Shown here one piece after another: positions 8,846 to 21,000 of a stretch of 64,000 nucleotides of DNA (position 1 is the first letter of the stretch; the number at the start of each line of letters is the position of its first letter). Below the pieces are notes generated by a model. That model was given only the letters and a program-made list of their open reading frames with translations, was not told the DNA's origin and did no database searches. The DNA lies in the NCBI GenBank assembly GCA_963678485.1, contig OY782882.1:682001-746000 (forward strand), given 5' to 3'. Source of the DNA: CALGYY01 sp963678485 (GTDB lineage: Bacteria > Bacteroidota > Bacteroidia > Bacteroidales > CAIWKO01). Made by a program: the position numbers and the translations under genes.

Positions 8846-11800
8846 ATGTCATCAAAAAATTTCACTGTATACCGTTCTTCGGCTGGCAGCGGCAAAACAT
8901 TCACTCTGGTGAAAGAGTACTTGCGCATTGCCCTTGCTGATCCTAAACGATTCAGAAATATTCTTGCAATTACCTTTACCAATAAGGCTGCCGCTGAAAT
9001 GAAAAACAGGGTATTGAGTTACCTTAAAGAAATTGAGGAAAACCCATCACCAAAGAACAAAACCACCCACGAATTTCTACTTCCGTTATTAGCAAAAGAA
9101 ACTTCGATTCCTGTTGAGGAATTGAAACTTCGGGCAGGGGAAGTGCTTACGCTGATTCTTCACAATTATTCCGATTTCGCAATTACTACCATCGATAGCC
9201 TGATGCATCGTGTGGTTCGCACATTCAGCTTTGATCTGCATCTCGCCTCTGGTTTCGATGTGGAAATGGATACCAACAAACTGATCCGACAAGCGGTGGA
9301 GGCCATCATTAGTAAAGCAGGTACTAATAAAGAGCTTACCGAAGTCTTACTTGGTTTTGTAAAACAACAGGCAGAAAACGAAAAAAGTTTCGCTATCGAA
9401 AATGCAATTTTCACACTCAGTAACGACACTTTTAATCTCGAAGACACACGATATAATTTGGGCCAACTTGGAAAACTTTCGCTCACTGAGCTCATGGAGA
9501 TAAACCATCGAATGCATGCACTGCGAAAGGATTTCGAAGAAAAAATCAAATCGATTGCAACACAGCATTACAAGCATATTCAGAATCTCAACATCGACAT
9601 TTCAAGTTTTTATAGGGGCAGTCAGGGCATTGGCGGCTATTTTAAAAACCTTTCGCTACAACGATTTGATAAGATTATACCTAATTCATATGTAACAGAT
9701 ACCATAGCCAACGACCGCTGGTTGGCTGGAAGCTGTAGTAAGACAATAGCAAGCATTATTGAAGAACACAAGGAAACATGGCGACATGGATTTGAAGAAA
9801 TTCAACAACTAATCAACGCTAGCTATCCCTCTTACTTGCTCTATGGTTTGGTGACAAATCTGTTTTACCCAATGGCTTTACTTAACGAGGTATCCAGAAC
9901 TCTTTCTGAAATTAAGCATAACGAAAAATTGTTATTAATTTCCGACTTCAATTATTTGATTAATACCATTGTCGAAAAAGAGCCCATCCCCTTTATATAT
10001 GAGCGAATCGGTTCAAAGTTCCGGCATTTTATGATTGATGAATTCCAGGATACAAGCATTCTGCAATGGCAGAATTTGATTCCTTTATTGGAGAATATGC
10101 TGGCAGATGGTCATTTTTGCATGTTGGTGGGCGATGGCAAGCAAGCTATTTATCGTTGGCGAAATGGTGAAGTGGAACAATTTTCATCCTTACCAAAACT
10201 TTTCAAAAAGCCCGATTTACCTGAATATCATGAGCGCGAAGCTACACTTGAACGAAATTTTAATGAAGCATTCCTAGATACTAATTACCGCTCAGGAAAA
10301 ACCATCGTAGAATTCAATAATAGCTTGTACGACTTCCTGTCCGCCTCACTTGACGAACGGCTGAAACCCATATATTTCAAGCAACAGCAGCAAACACCAT
10401 CTTCACATCCGGGAGGCTATGTGCAGATTGATTTTTCTGATCTTGATCAGGAAGTTGACGAACTCCCCGACTATATTGCCCAACGGATAAGCGATTCGCT
10501 TCAGGATGGATGGTCATTAAAAGATATCGGTATCCTTTGCAGAAGCAATAAACAAGCAACATCAATCGCTGCAGGCCTGCTCAGTCGAGGATTGCCCGTT
10601 GTTTCTGCAGAATCCTTACTGCTTGACGGATATCCAACGGTGAGTTTCTTACGTGCTTGCCTGACGCATATTGCTGATGCGGACGACAGCATTGCACGTG
10701 CAGCAATCATTAGGTATTTGTGGTATTCTGGAAAGATTACCACTAGTGATCTTCACTCTTGCCTTCAAAAAAGTAAAGAGAGTGCACGTAGTTTTAGAAC
10801 ACTATTAGAAGAGTATGGATTCACAATGCATGCGATTTCGTTACTAAAAATGCCATTGTACGATCTCTGTGAAGAGTTGATTCGCATTTTTAGATTACAA
10901 TCACCTGCTGACCCCTACCTCCAGTTTTTCCTTGATGCAGTGAGGGATTTCAACAAACAGCGTGGTGGTGATATTGCTGGCTTTGCCCTATGGTGGGAAG
11001 AAAAAAAAGGTAAACTTTCGATCACAGTGCCTGAAGGCATGGATGCTGTGAATGTTTTAACTATCCATAAAAGCAAAGGCCTTGAATTTCCGGTAGTGAT
11101 TTTTCCTGCAAATGATAAGATAAAACAAAATACCATTCCGCGCGTATGGGCTGAATTTAGCGATGAAGCCTTTCCAAAACTATCAAATGTATTACTTCCC
11201 ACCAGTTCCCAGCTCATTGGTACAAGCTATGAGGAAATCCACGAGACTGAGAAGATGAAGACGCGACTTGACTTTATCAACCTTCTATATGTTGCAACCA
11301 CTCGAGCTGCGCAGTGTCTGTACATCCATGTACCACTGCCCTCTAAAGATCCCCAAAAGATGAACTCCGTACAGGATATTATGGCTTATTACCTAAAGAA
11401 TACGGGCAGTTGGGATGAAGGTAAAACCAGTTATACTTTTGGAAATCGGAATCAGGCAACGCAAGAATCCATTGCAATTTCTACAGAACTTCGAATGGAG
11501 CATATGATTTCTGAATCGTGGCAAGATCGTATTTTACTAAGCCTTCAGTTCCCCGGATCAGATCAGGAAAACACAAGCACCGACCGGAGGATATGGGGAA
11601 ACCTTGTGCACACAGCGCTTTCGCGGATGAGTCGCACCACCGACATTGATTTTATCATTAGTCAAATGACGCATGAAGGGCTCATAAGCGAACATCACAA
11701 AACCGATTTCGAAAACACCATGAATCAGATTGTGACAGATAAAGAACTCGCCGACCTTATCGATGCCGAAGGGGAAGTACACACCGAAGCAGAAATTCTG

Positions 11801-12007
11801 ACTGCAGATGGCAAGTCCTATCGCCCCGATCGTGTAACTCTTAGAGGAAACAAGGCATTAATCATTGACTACAAAACCGGTGAAGCCAAGGATTCCCACA
11901 AGGAACAAGTCGCCAGATATGCCACACTGCTCAACGATATGGGATACTCAGAAGTCAGCATGGTGTTGGTGTATATTGGAAGTAGCCTATCGATAGTTAA
12001 ACTGTAA
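8846..12007 (+). CDS. UvrD/AddA-type ATP-dependent helicase-exonuclease
   Basis: A superfamily 1 helicase fused to a PD-(D/E)XK nuclease, expected to resect double-strand DNA ends for RecA recombination. Residues 11-18 are the Walker A loop SSAGSGKT; ITFTNKAAAEM is motif Ia; DEFQDTSILQWQ (near 399) is the Walker B/motif II; GDGKQAIYRWRNGE is motif III; LTIHKSKGLEFPVV and LLYVATTRA are motifs V and VI. The C-terminal nuclease has RPDRV, IIDYKTGE (near 1008) and QVARYA, the catalytic Asp, Asp-x-Lys and the conserved Gln-Tyr. The 1053-aa length and order match AddA/RecB-like proteins of Bacteroidota. An AddB/RecC-type partner usually sits beside it, but the next gene is a giant surface protein, so the partner must be elsewhere or upstream-unlinked. 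Confidence 0.88.
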   Translation: MSSKNFTVYRSSAGSGKTFTLVKEYLRIALADPKRFRNILAITFTNKAAAEMKNRVLSYLKEIEENPSPKNKTTHEFLLPLLAKETSIPVEELKLRAGEVLTLILHNYSDFAITTIDSLMHRVVRTFSFDLHLASGFDVEMDTNKLIRQAVEAIISKAGTNKELTEVLLGFVKQQAENEKSFAIENAIFTLSNDTFNLEDTRYNLGQLGKLSLTELMEINHRMHALRKDFEEKIKSIATQHYKHIQNLNIDISSFYRGSQGIGGYFKNLSLQRFDKIIPNSYVTDTIANDRWLAGSCSKTIASIIEEHKETWRHGFEEIQQLINASYPSYLLYGLVTNLFYPMALLNEVSRTLSEIKHNEKLLLISDFNYLINTIVEKEPIPFIYERIGSKFRHFMIDEFQDTSILQWQNLIPLLENMLADGHFCMLVGDGKQAIYRWRNGEVEQFSSLPKLFKKPDLPEYHEREATLERNFNEAFLDTNYRSGKTIVEFNNSLYDFLSASLDERLKPIYFKQQQQTPSSHPGGYVQIDFSDLDQEVDELPDYIAQRISDSLQDGWSLKDIGILCRSNKQATSIAAGLLSRGLPVVSAESLLLDGYPTVSFLRACLTHIADADDSIARAAIIRYLWYSGKITTSDLHSCLQKSKESARSFRTLLEEYGFTMHAISLLKMPLYDLCEELIRIFRLQSPADPYLQFFLDAVRDFNKQRGGDIAGFALWWEEKKGKLSITVPEGMDAVNVLTIHKSKGLEFPVVIFPANDKIKQNTIPRVWAEFSDEAFPKLSNVLLPTSSQLIGTSYEEIHETEKMKTRLDFINLLYVATTRAAQCLYIHVPLPSKDPQKMNSVQDIMAYYLKNTGSWDEGKTSYTFGNRNQATQESIAISTELRMEHMISESWQDRILLSLQFPGSDQENTSTDRRIWGNLVHTALSRMSRTTDIDFIISQMTHEGLISEHHKTDFENTMNQIVTDKELADLIDAEGEVHTEAEILTADGKSYRPDRVTLRGNKALIIDYKTGEAKDSHKEQVARYATLLNDMGYSEVSMVLVYIGSSLSIVKL

Positions 12008-12032
12008 TAGGATTCGAACACATAACATTATT

Positions 12033-12070
12033 AAAACAGAAAAGGCCGGTTTCCCGGCCTTTTCTGTTTT
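12033..12070. terminator. Perfect bidirectional intrinsic terminator
   Basis: A 17-bp perfect stem (12033-12049 with 12054-12070) and a four-base loop TTTC. The GC core GGCCGG/CCGGCC is flanked by AAAACAGAAAA and TTTTCTGTTTT, so both strands have a U-run. It lies between the convergent helicase (stop 12007) and giant surface protein (stop 12087) and should stop both transcripts. Confidence 0.93.
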
Positions 12071-12086
12071 ATTGAACCAATAAAGG

Positions 12087-15000
12087 TTATTTCGAAATTA
12101 CCATTTTACGGGTCAAACGCTGACCTTCAAATTCCATGGTATAATAGTAAACACCTGTTGCCCATTTAGAGACATTAAGCTCCAGATAATGGCGTCCGTA
12201 AGAAGTATTCTGCGATTCAGTATAGAGTAATTGTCCGACCATATCGCGCACCTCAAAGGTCACCTTACCGGAGGTTGGAATCTGATAAGCAATATAAGCT
12301 GATCCGTTTGCCGGGTTTGGCGCATTTTGCCAGAGATACAGGTCTTCGCCAGAATATTCATCAAATCCAATCACCCCTTGTGGGTATGCGCATGACTCAT
12401 TGTTTCCGGCATAGGCATCGCTTGGTAAGGCAGTAAAACCGCACAGACTGTAATTGGAAAGCGGAGAAGCAAATTTTTGTACGAAGGTGTAATCAGCTGT
12501 AGCGTTGGCTACCAGACTACCCGTCCATGTTGCAGTTGCCATCACAACACCATTTCTCTTGTATCCAATTGGAATGGTTGTGAGGGTATTCGTTCCAAAG
12601 TTTTGGATACGGATTGCCACTGTGACAGAGTCGCCAAAAATTGTTGTATCTCCAGGACTTAACACAAGAATACAACCTGCATCAAGAGCAGCAGGATCTG
12701 GTGTAATACTCACGCAAGTCGTATCGTTGAACTTGTAGAAATCACCGGTTTTCTTGGTGAATGCACAAATATCATAGGTAGATGCAGGTGATATAAAAGT
12801 AGTGGTAAAGGAATAGTTTGCAGTAGTAGCAGGCTGCAATGTTCCTAACCAGGTCTCTGTAGTAGGTGTGCCACCATTTACTGAATAGGCAACCGGAACA
12901 TTAACTAATGTGTCGGTACCATAATTTTCGATAGTCACCTGAACACTAACAGCACTTCCAGTGGTTGTTGGAGCTGAAGGATTCATAATAACAGAAACAC
13001 CTGCGTCTTTAGGTATTGGAGGAGCAGTGATTGCAAAGTCATCAACAGCCCAGCCATCATAATTGTTGGTAGAGGCACTTGAATAGAACTTATACCTAAA
13101 TTGTACTGGTGCTGTTGCATTCACGATAGTTGGAATAGACGACAAATTATAAGTACTATGTATCCAACCTCCGCTGTTGCCAGTAAAATGAGGCGCTCCA
13201 CTGATGTTTGCAGAATACCAGTTGGTTGCTGCAGGATCGCCAACATAGCCTAAGGTGATCCAGTTTGTTCCATTCAATGAATACTCAATTTTTCCACCAT
13301 CAACTCCCGATTCGGTTTGATACCAATGCCAGAAATCAAGAGTAGCATCATTTACCTGAGTAAAATCGAAATACGGAGTATACAAATAATCGACACTTGA
13401 ATTCATATAGTACCCATCCAGATTGGTTTTCCAACAATTAACCGGACTGTGTGCAGTATTGATAGTGGCAGATGTTGGAACACCCCACTCCCAGCTACTG
13501 TTACCGCCTGCATCGAACCAATAAACAGTTCCTTCCATATCGTCGGACCATGGAACAACGAAGGTTACAATACCGGTCAAACTTGTACAAATGGTATCAT
13601 TGAGATGATCTCCATCCGTAGCAAGTCCAGTATAAGCACAAAGACTAAATGCACCACCAGGGACAATCATCGGAGTTGCAAATGTGTAGGTAATTGTGTC
13701 GTTTGCGACCAAACTGCCCGTCCATGTAGCATTAACAGGAGTGCCACCATTTACGACATAACTAACCGGAATGGAAGTCAGAGTGTTTGTTCCATAATTG
13801 CGAATTTTAACCTTCACTACTTTAGATGCTCCTGAAGGTCCAGAACCCACAGGTTGTTTGATTAACTCAACACCGGCATCATAAGGCTGAGGAATCGTAA
13901 TAGAAATATCATCAACTGAAGCTCCAGCAATCTGATTTGACACATCACTATGGAAATAGAATCTGAAGCGCACATTAGGTTGTCCGTTCAGTGCGGTAAG
14001 ACGGTATTCAACTTTTTCCCAACCGCTCGTCGAAGTCCATGAAGGATAGCTTCCAGTAGTCGCATCATACCAATTTACTCCAAGCGGATCGGCCACTATA
14101 CCCAATGTATTCCATGTTGCACTTGAATCAATACTATATTGCAAGGTTAATCCATCACAGCAATTCTCCACAGCCACGTTAATCCAGAAAGCTATTTTAG
14201 CGTTAATAGCTGTTGAGAAGTCGAAATTCTGAGTATACAAGTAAGCCGCAGCATAAGGAGTATAATTCGTTGTCAGATTTACATCCCATGCATTGGGTGC
14301 ACTATGGGCACTATTGGTTGCACCAAACGCAGGCATTCCAAGTTCCCAGATATTACCATAGGTATCAGCAGTAGCAAACCAGTCAGAACCACTATTAAAA
14401 TCGTCGTAATAAGGCAATGATGATAAGAAGATTCCGTAAGGATTAATACAAAGTGTATCATTCGCATGATCACCATCGGGAACCAATGCTGTATAGGCAC
14501 AAAGATCATACAGTGCAGATGGGGTTACATAAGTCTGGGTAAATGTTAATGTGGTCGTTGCACCAGGCAATAAAACTCCAGTCCAAGTTTGAGTTGCCTG
14601 AACAACCCCATTTACTTTGTAGGAAACAGGAATTGAGAATAGCGTATCCGTTCCATGATTGGCAACCACCACCTGAACATGTTCAACTACACCCTCATTT
14701 CCATTAAGTGACGCCGGCTGTATGAAACTTGTTACTCCAGCATCAAAGATTGGAGTACCGTAGAACGATTTGCAGGTACTATCATTTCCAAAATTGGTAT
14801 CAGGTGCCATACTTGTCCATGCACAGATATTCGCAGTGGCAGCGGGAACATTAAATGCTGCTAATGTAACAAGAGTTGTCGCTCCAGGAGCAAGATTACC
14901 ATTGCTCCAAGCAGCATTAACAGGAGCTTGTCCATTCACAGAGTAGCCAACAAAGAGTCCGGTCGAATTTTTAATAGTATCGAAACCGTAATTTCTCACG

Positions 15001-18000
15001 ATTACCTGAACAGGTACAGAAGCAGCCTCATTTTCAACACTAGCGGGTTGGATAATGCTGGTAACTCCTGCATCATACTGAAGCTGCGGGCTGACTACAA
15101 CATAATAATCTTCAGTTTCACCATAAGAATAATCACCACAAGCAGGTGCCACGCTATATTCATCAACAACAACACGCATTAGCAGATTTTCACCAAACAC
15201 CACTCCGGTTGTTGGAACAGACACATAACCACTAACGGTTGGGAATGTCTCATCATATCCGGTATTCATTCCAAACACTTTTTCAGCAGGAAGATCAAAC
15301 TGACCATTGCGATTCCAGTCGATATACACATTAATCAATGCATTATAGAAGTAGCTGCTTTGTTCAATTTTCGTAATTGAAATTGATTCCGAAGATCCTG
15401 CAATTAACTGTGCAGGAGCAATTGAAGTGTAATTAGTGTAAGTAGCAGTACAAGTAGGATTGTTGAGAATTGGACTTGCTACTCCATTGTTAATCGATCC
15501 AAAGGTTACATTTCCAATGTCCATATCATACGTTGAATTAGCATATGATGGACAATACATCAGAGAATCGTTCACCACAATAGAAATGGATGTGTCGTTC
15601 ACAGTAACAACATCACAGCCTAAGGCTGTATATGCAGCCAGAGAATATGTGTCAAATCCTGACATATCTACGGTAGTAGTAAACGAATAAGTATAATCTG
15701 CACCAGGAGCTAAAGGACCTGCAACAGTTCCATTAACCGTTGTACCATTTAGTGAATATGAAACCGGGATATTGGATTCGGCAACGGTTCCAAAATTATG
15801 CACAACAATAGATACAGTTTCTGCATTACTTAATTCAATTCCTGAAACGGGAGTATTGATTGAGGTAACACCAACATCACATGCAGGAATTCCACTTACA
15901 AATACAGTATCTGGAATCCTGTCACTTGGGCAATAATAAAATGATTGTATTGAAGCATCAGCATAACCAGAAGTCTCTGAAGATCCACCAAATTGCCCAC
16001 TGTTTTCGTAATGGAAATACCAGCGGTTGTACCAAGGTGCAACCGTAAAGCTCGCCATATCGGAAAGGTTGGTGAAAGAAGCGACGGTGGTTACATTACC
16101 TGATGTTAAATTTAAGCGTTCGATGATATCTCCATTTGCGAAGGAAACAGCGTAATCCTGATTGACCACCTCAGCAACCCCCCAAATTGACCAGTTCTCA
16201 GAATTCATTGGAGAGAATGTATAACCGCTTCCAAGCACAGTCACTAGGCCAGAAGGAATATCAATTCGATAAAAGGTTCCTGCTGGAACGCCAGCAGATC
16301 CGTTATAAAGAATAACAAAGCTTTTTCCGGCGTAGATACCATTATCACTATTGTCACCCATAACAATGTTTTGCGATATTGGAATAATAGTACTACCTAA
16401 TGAAAGATCATCATTCAATGTACGTATGGAATTAACAGTATAAGCACTGCCGCTTACTGGAACGGCAGTACCATTCCATAGAGTATACACTGTACCATCG
16501 CCAGACAGATCACTAAAGATACCGTCCATAATATCAAAAGTAACAGGGTTAGTAAGGCCTGGCATATCAAACCTAACTGCTGCAGCGTCACCATTACAAT
16601 AATAATAATTCCTTGTAACAGCCACACCGCCTCTGTCATCACCTGCATATGCATCCTGATCAACAACCGCAGATCCTGATGCCAGGAGATTATTTATCAT
16701 TATTCCATTCAATCCACTACTTGCTTCTACGTAATAAACGGTATTAGCATAAAGCAATGGAGTAGTAAAGGTTGTACTATTGCCAAGGATATTCCCCCCT
16801 GTTAGCGCATCATACCATACAACAGGATCGGTGGAAGTTGCGGTCAGAGTGGTCGAAGTAGCATATGGAATGGTTGCATTCGAAACCACTGGTGCTCCTG
16901 ATGTGAGTGCAAAATCAAAAGATCTTTCAACCGTATCATTAAGCGAATAGGGGTCAGTAGCAAGGTTAACCCATAAAATTAATGAAATAGTAGTATCATT
17001 ATTTGCAGCACTAATACCAGTATTTAACGGACTGGCAAAAGTATAATTCAGCGTATCACCAGGAGTAATCAATGTGGTGAAGGTTTCTGTAACAACAGCA
17101 GCAGTATTGGCTTTATAACTTGCATTAAAACTCGTTATATTGGCACTTCCGCCATTAGTTACGGAGAAGGTGACATTTTCTGTTCCATTAGTGCAATTTT
17201 CTGCAGGACTTATTAATGATACTACACCAAGCTCCTGCGCTGGGATTAATACTTTGGCAGTATCAGCCACTCTATCGCTAGCACAACCGGGCAATCCACT
17301 AATTGAAACATTATCAATATACCATCCAGTACTCCCACCAGAGACATCTGAAGCAAATACAAATGCAATCTCGATAGTACTACTGCCCGTGGTTGAAATT
17401 GTACCACTACTTACAGCATATGATGATTGAGTTCCAGCAAATGCATTAAGAGTGGTTGAATTACAACTATTCAATGGGTCAGGATCAATAGAATGTGCCG
17501 ATACAGAATATGGATTCACGGTCGGGGTAAACAATGTCCATGGCCCGCCATCTAATCGATAAGCAACATAACCTTCATCACAGCAGGATTCTGTTGAATA
17601 TCTATGAGAAAATGAAAGAGTAATCGCTGTAGCCCCTGCGACATTAGTAACTGGAGAAACAACTAACTCACCTGAAGTCACCGATGGATCAGGACAATAT
17701 AATGCTCCGGCACCTCCATCAGCATCCCATGCAAAATTATATGAATACCCACATGGATCAGATGCAGTCCATCCTTCAAGGTCGCTATCAAAATTCCATA
17801 CGATGGGATCACCCTCAGTAAAGGCAGATGCGTAATAAGTCGTTGTTGTAAATAAATTGGGGGTGGTAAACGTACTTCCGTTACCGGTTAATGAGCCTCC
17901 TGTATAGGCAGTATACCAGGCAATCATATCGGGAGATATTGCGCTTAAAACTGCAGAACCACCATAAGCAACAGTGTCGCCGATTACACTTGGTAATCCA

Positions 18001-21000
18001 GGAACATGCCTTGAGTTGATTTGCTTAAATGCAGTATCATTATATGCAAATGGATCACCTATAAGATTAACCCAAACACTTATATTAAACAGACTATCGG
18101 TCGCTCCAACATTCATATCTAAAGCCTCAGCAAACGAATAGAACAACGTATCACCAACAGCTATGGCCGTACCTACGACATTCGTCACAGGAGCACTACC
18201 ATTTGCACTATAGGATACGGTCAAATTTCCATTTATGATTGCAGATCCAGAGTTTAAGATTCCAACAGTAACCAATTCAGCATTGCTCATATCACAATAC
18301 GCAAAAGGTGCTGTTATACTAACTGCTGTCGCTTCTTGCGGAGGTAATGAAGTAATATTAATATCATCAATATATGCATCATACGACGAAGGATTACTTG
18401 TTGCATGCCATCCAAAATAATATGCAGCTGTGGTGGCAGGAACAAAAGTGATCGTTGCCTTTTGATAATCAGTGTTTGTAAATCCATTTAAAGTCTGGAT
18501 AGTTGAAGTCATGCCAGCTGCACTTGCCGCATTTCCGTATGCCAACACAATATTCTGAGGAGCGGTTGCAATCCCGGTTTTATACCAGTACTCCACTTTA
18601 TAAGTAGTACCTGCATCCAGATTAAAACAACGTGAGAATAACCAGTCGTTGCCCGAAAGCACAGTATTATTATTAAACATGGCAGAATTGGTTCCACTAT
18701 GAGCGTTAGCTGAGCCACTAGTGGGAATTGCCCAAGTGTAGGTATCGGTATTAGCATCAAGCACAGACCAATCGGCAAAAGCCTCAGTAGGTTCAAATCC
18801 CATGGTATAGGGACCAGTTGAAAAATTATACCCACTATAGAACGAATAATTACTGATGGTATCGTTGAGCGTGTTTGGATCGCCTGCAAGATCAACCCAA
18901 GCATCGATAGTGTAATTGCCCGATGCGGCTATATTGGCTAAGTTTGTAAAGGTATAATCATGCGTTGCGCCTGAAGCAACAGAACCATTGAATGTTTCGT
19001 GAACAGCTGCAGCGCCATTGAGCGAGTAATACATTTCAGCAACTGTAATGGGGTCGTTTCCAAAATTCTTGAAACGAATAGTTACGGCCTCACTTGCATA
19101 ACCGCAACCACTGACAGGTGCCAGTATACTAATCATTCCAATGTCATTTGCTAATGGAGTGAATTCATCTGCACCAATATCAGGAGTAGTTCCATTACGT
19201 ATCTCTCCATCAATATCGTCAACCACAGAAATAATCACCGCTCCAGTATTATTTATGCTATTCGAAAATGTATGAAGATTATCAGCATTAATAAAAATAG
19301 GTTCTGCGTTAAGTGAATTCACATCTTGTCCTGAGGCTGTTCTCCATGCAGCGATTGTTGCCATATCCGTTCCAAGATAACCCAGTACACTCTGTGCACC
19401 TGCAACATAGTAGTCATTGTTGTTAATCGTTGTAAATGCCGTATTGGCTGCGCCACAATATATTGCATATTGCTTATACGTGGAGGATGCACTATTAGTC
19501 ATCGTATTAACAAAAACATTATTACGAAGATCTATATTTGAATTAGAGGATGAATTCACTAAAAATGCAGCAGATGTTGATCCTGAAGAATTGGCCATCA
19601 CGCCATTCATATTCACTGTGTTATAGTAAATTTTAAATCCGCCTGAGGCACCATCGAGGAAAATACCAACAGGGGTTGAGTAACTAAAGCTTGATGAGCC
19701 ATATCCACCTATGCTGGAAATCATATTATTTGAAATCGTGTTATTACTTAGTGTTACACCCGGATTAAGATAGATACCGCGTGCACCATAGCCATAAGTT
19801 CCAGAATATTGAATCGTATGTATTACGTTCTTGCTGATTTCAGAATTCACAACACCATTGTTCGCTGAGAGACCGAAGGGAGTTGATGCATTAGTTATAA
19901 TATTAAATATAGTATTGCTCTTTATCACACCCCCATTCACATAGGATAAATCCATACCTGCATAGCCAATAGAATTTGTCAAGGTAGAAGAACCAATTGT
20001 ATTGGAAATAATCCTCAGGCTATCACATTCGCTGCCGCTGACGCCGGCACAAACAATACCGTAATAAGCAGTATTAATTTCATTGTTTTGGATTGTGATA
20101 TAGTCGTTGTCTTGACCATTATTGCCAACATCGGATCCAATAAAGATTCCATAAGTGATTGCAGTTTTTGAACCAGCAGTTAGATTACAGTTTTTAACTA
20201 CATCGTGAGTAGCTCCGGCGCCAATACCCAAGCTGGCGATATTAACTACTGCACCTCCACCACCATTAGCATTAATGATGGTCATATTACGACTAGTGGT
20301 TCCATTGTTTGAACCGTCGAAAGTGATATAATCAGCACCAACGAAAGATAATGTTCCCCCAGCAACATTTGCTGTTATTGTAACATTTGCACCAGCTGCA
20401 GGCTTGAAGATTATTTTATTGGTTGCAGAGGTTCCACTGATTGGAACAAATGATAATTGCTCATTGTAGGTTCCGCTTAATACGCTAAATGTAACTGGAC
20501 CGCTGATACCGCAATTTGTTAAACTCCCAATGGCGGCTGCAAAATTTGCAAAATCACCACCACCACCAATAGTATATGGCCCTGCGAGTGCTGCAGTACA
20601 CACAAAAAAGCTTCCTGTAGCCGTATCATTTAAAACATTTTGATCAGCCGTGCCATTGGGCTTCACCGTCCATGCTTTAATGGTATGTAAGCCTAAACCA
20701 AAGCTAGCTGTGTCTATATTGAAGTTGGCTGTAGTAGTCCCTGCATACAATACTCCTGACCAAGCTAGACTATCTTTGATAACACCATCAACTGAATATT
20801 TGATCTTCACAGTATTCATTGTGTCAACCGAATAATTCTTGATTTTTACTGTAACCGGAACATTGGTTCCAGGAATTACAGTACCTGTGGGTGCAACAAT
20901 TTGAGAGATCCCAGCATCAAACATGTAGTTTGTGGCCTGAAACGAAAGGGTAATATTGGGTCTGTTCGCATCAACATAGCCAGAAGATGTTGGTGGGGAA

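Noticed and set aside
9166..9549. 127-codon minus-strand frame inside the helicase gene
   Set aside because: Ser-rich shadow product opposite a helicase with all motifs intact.
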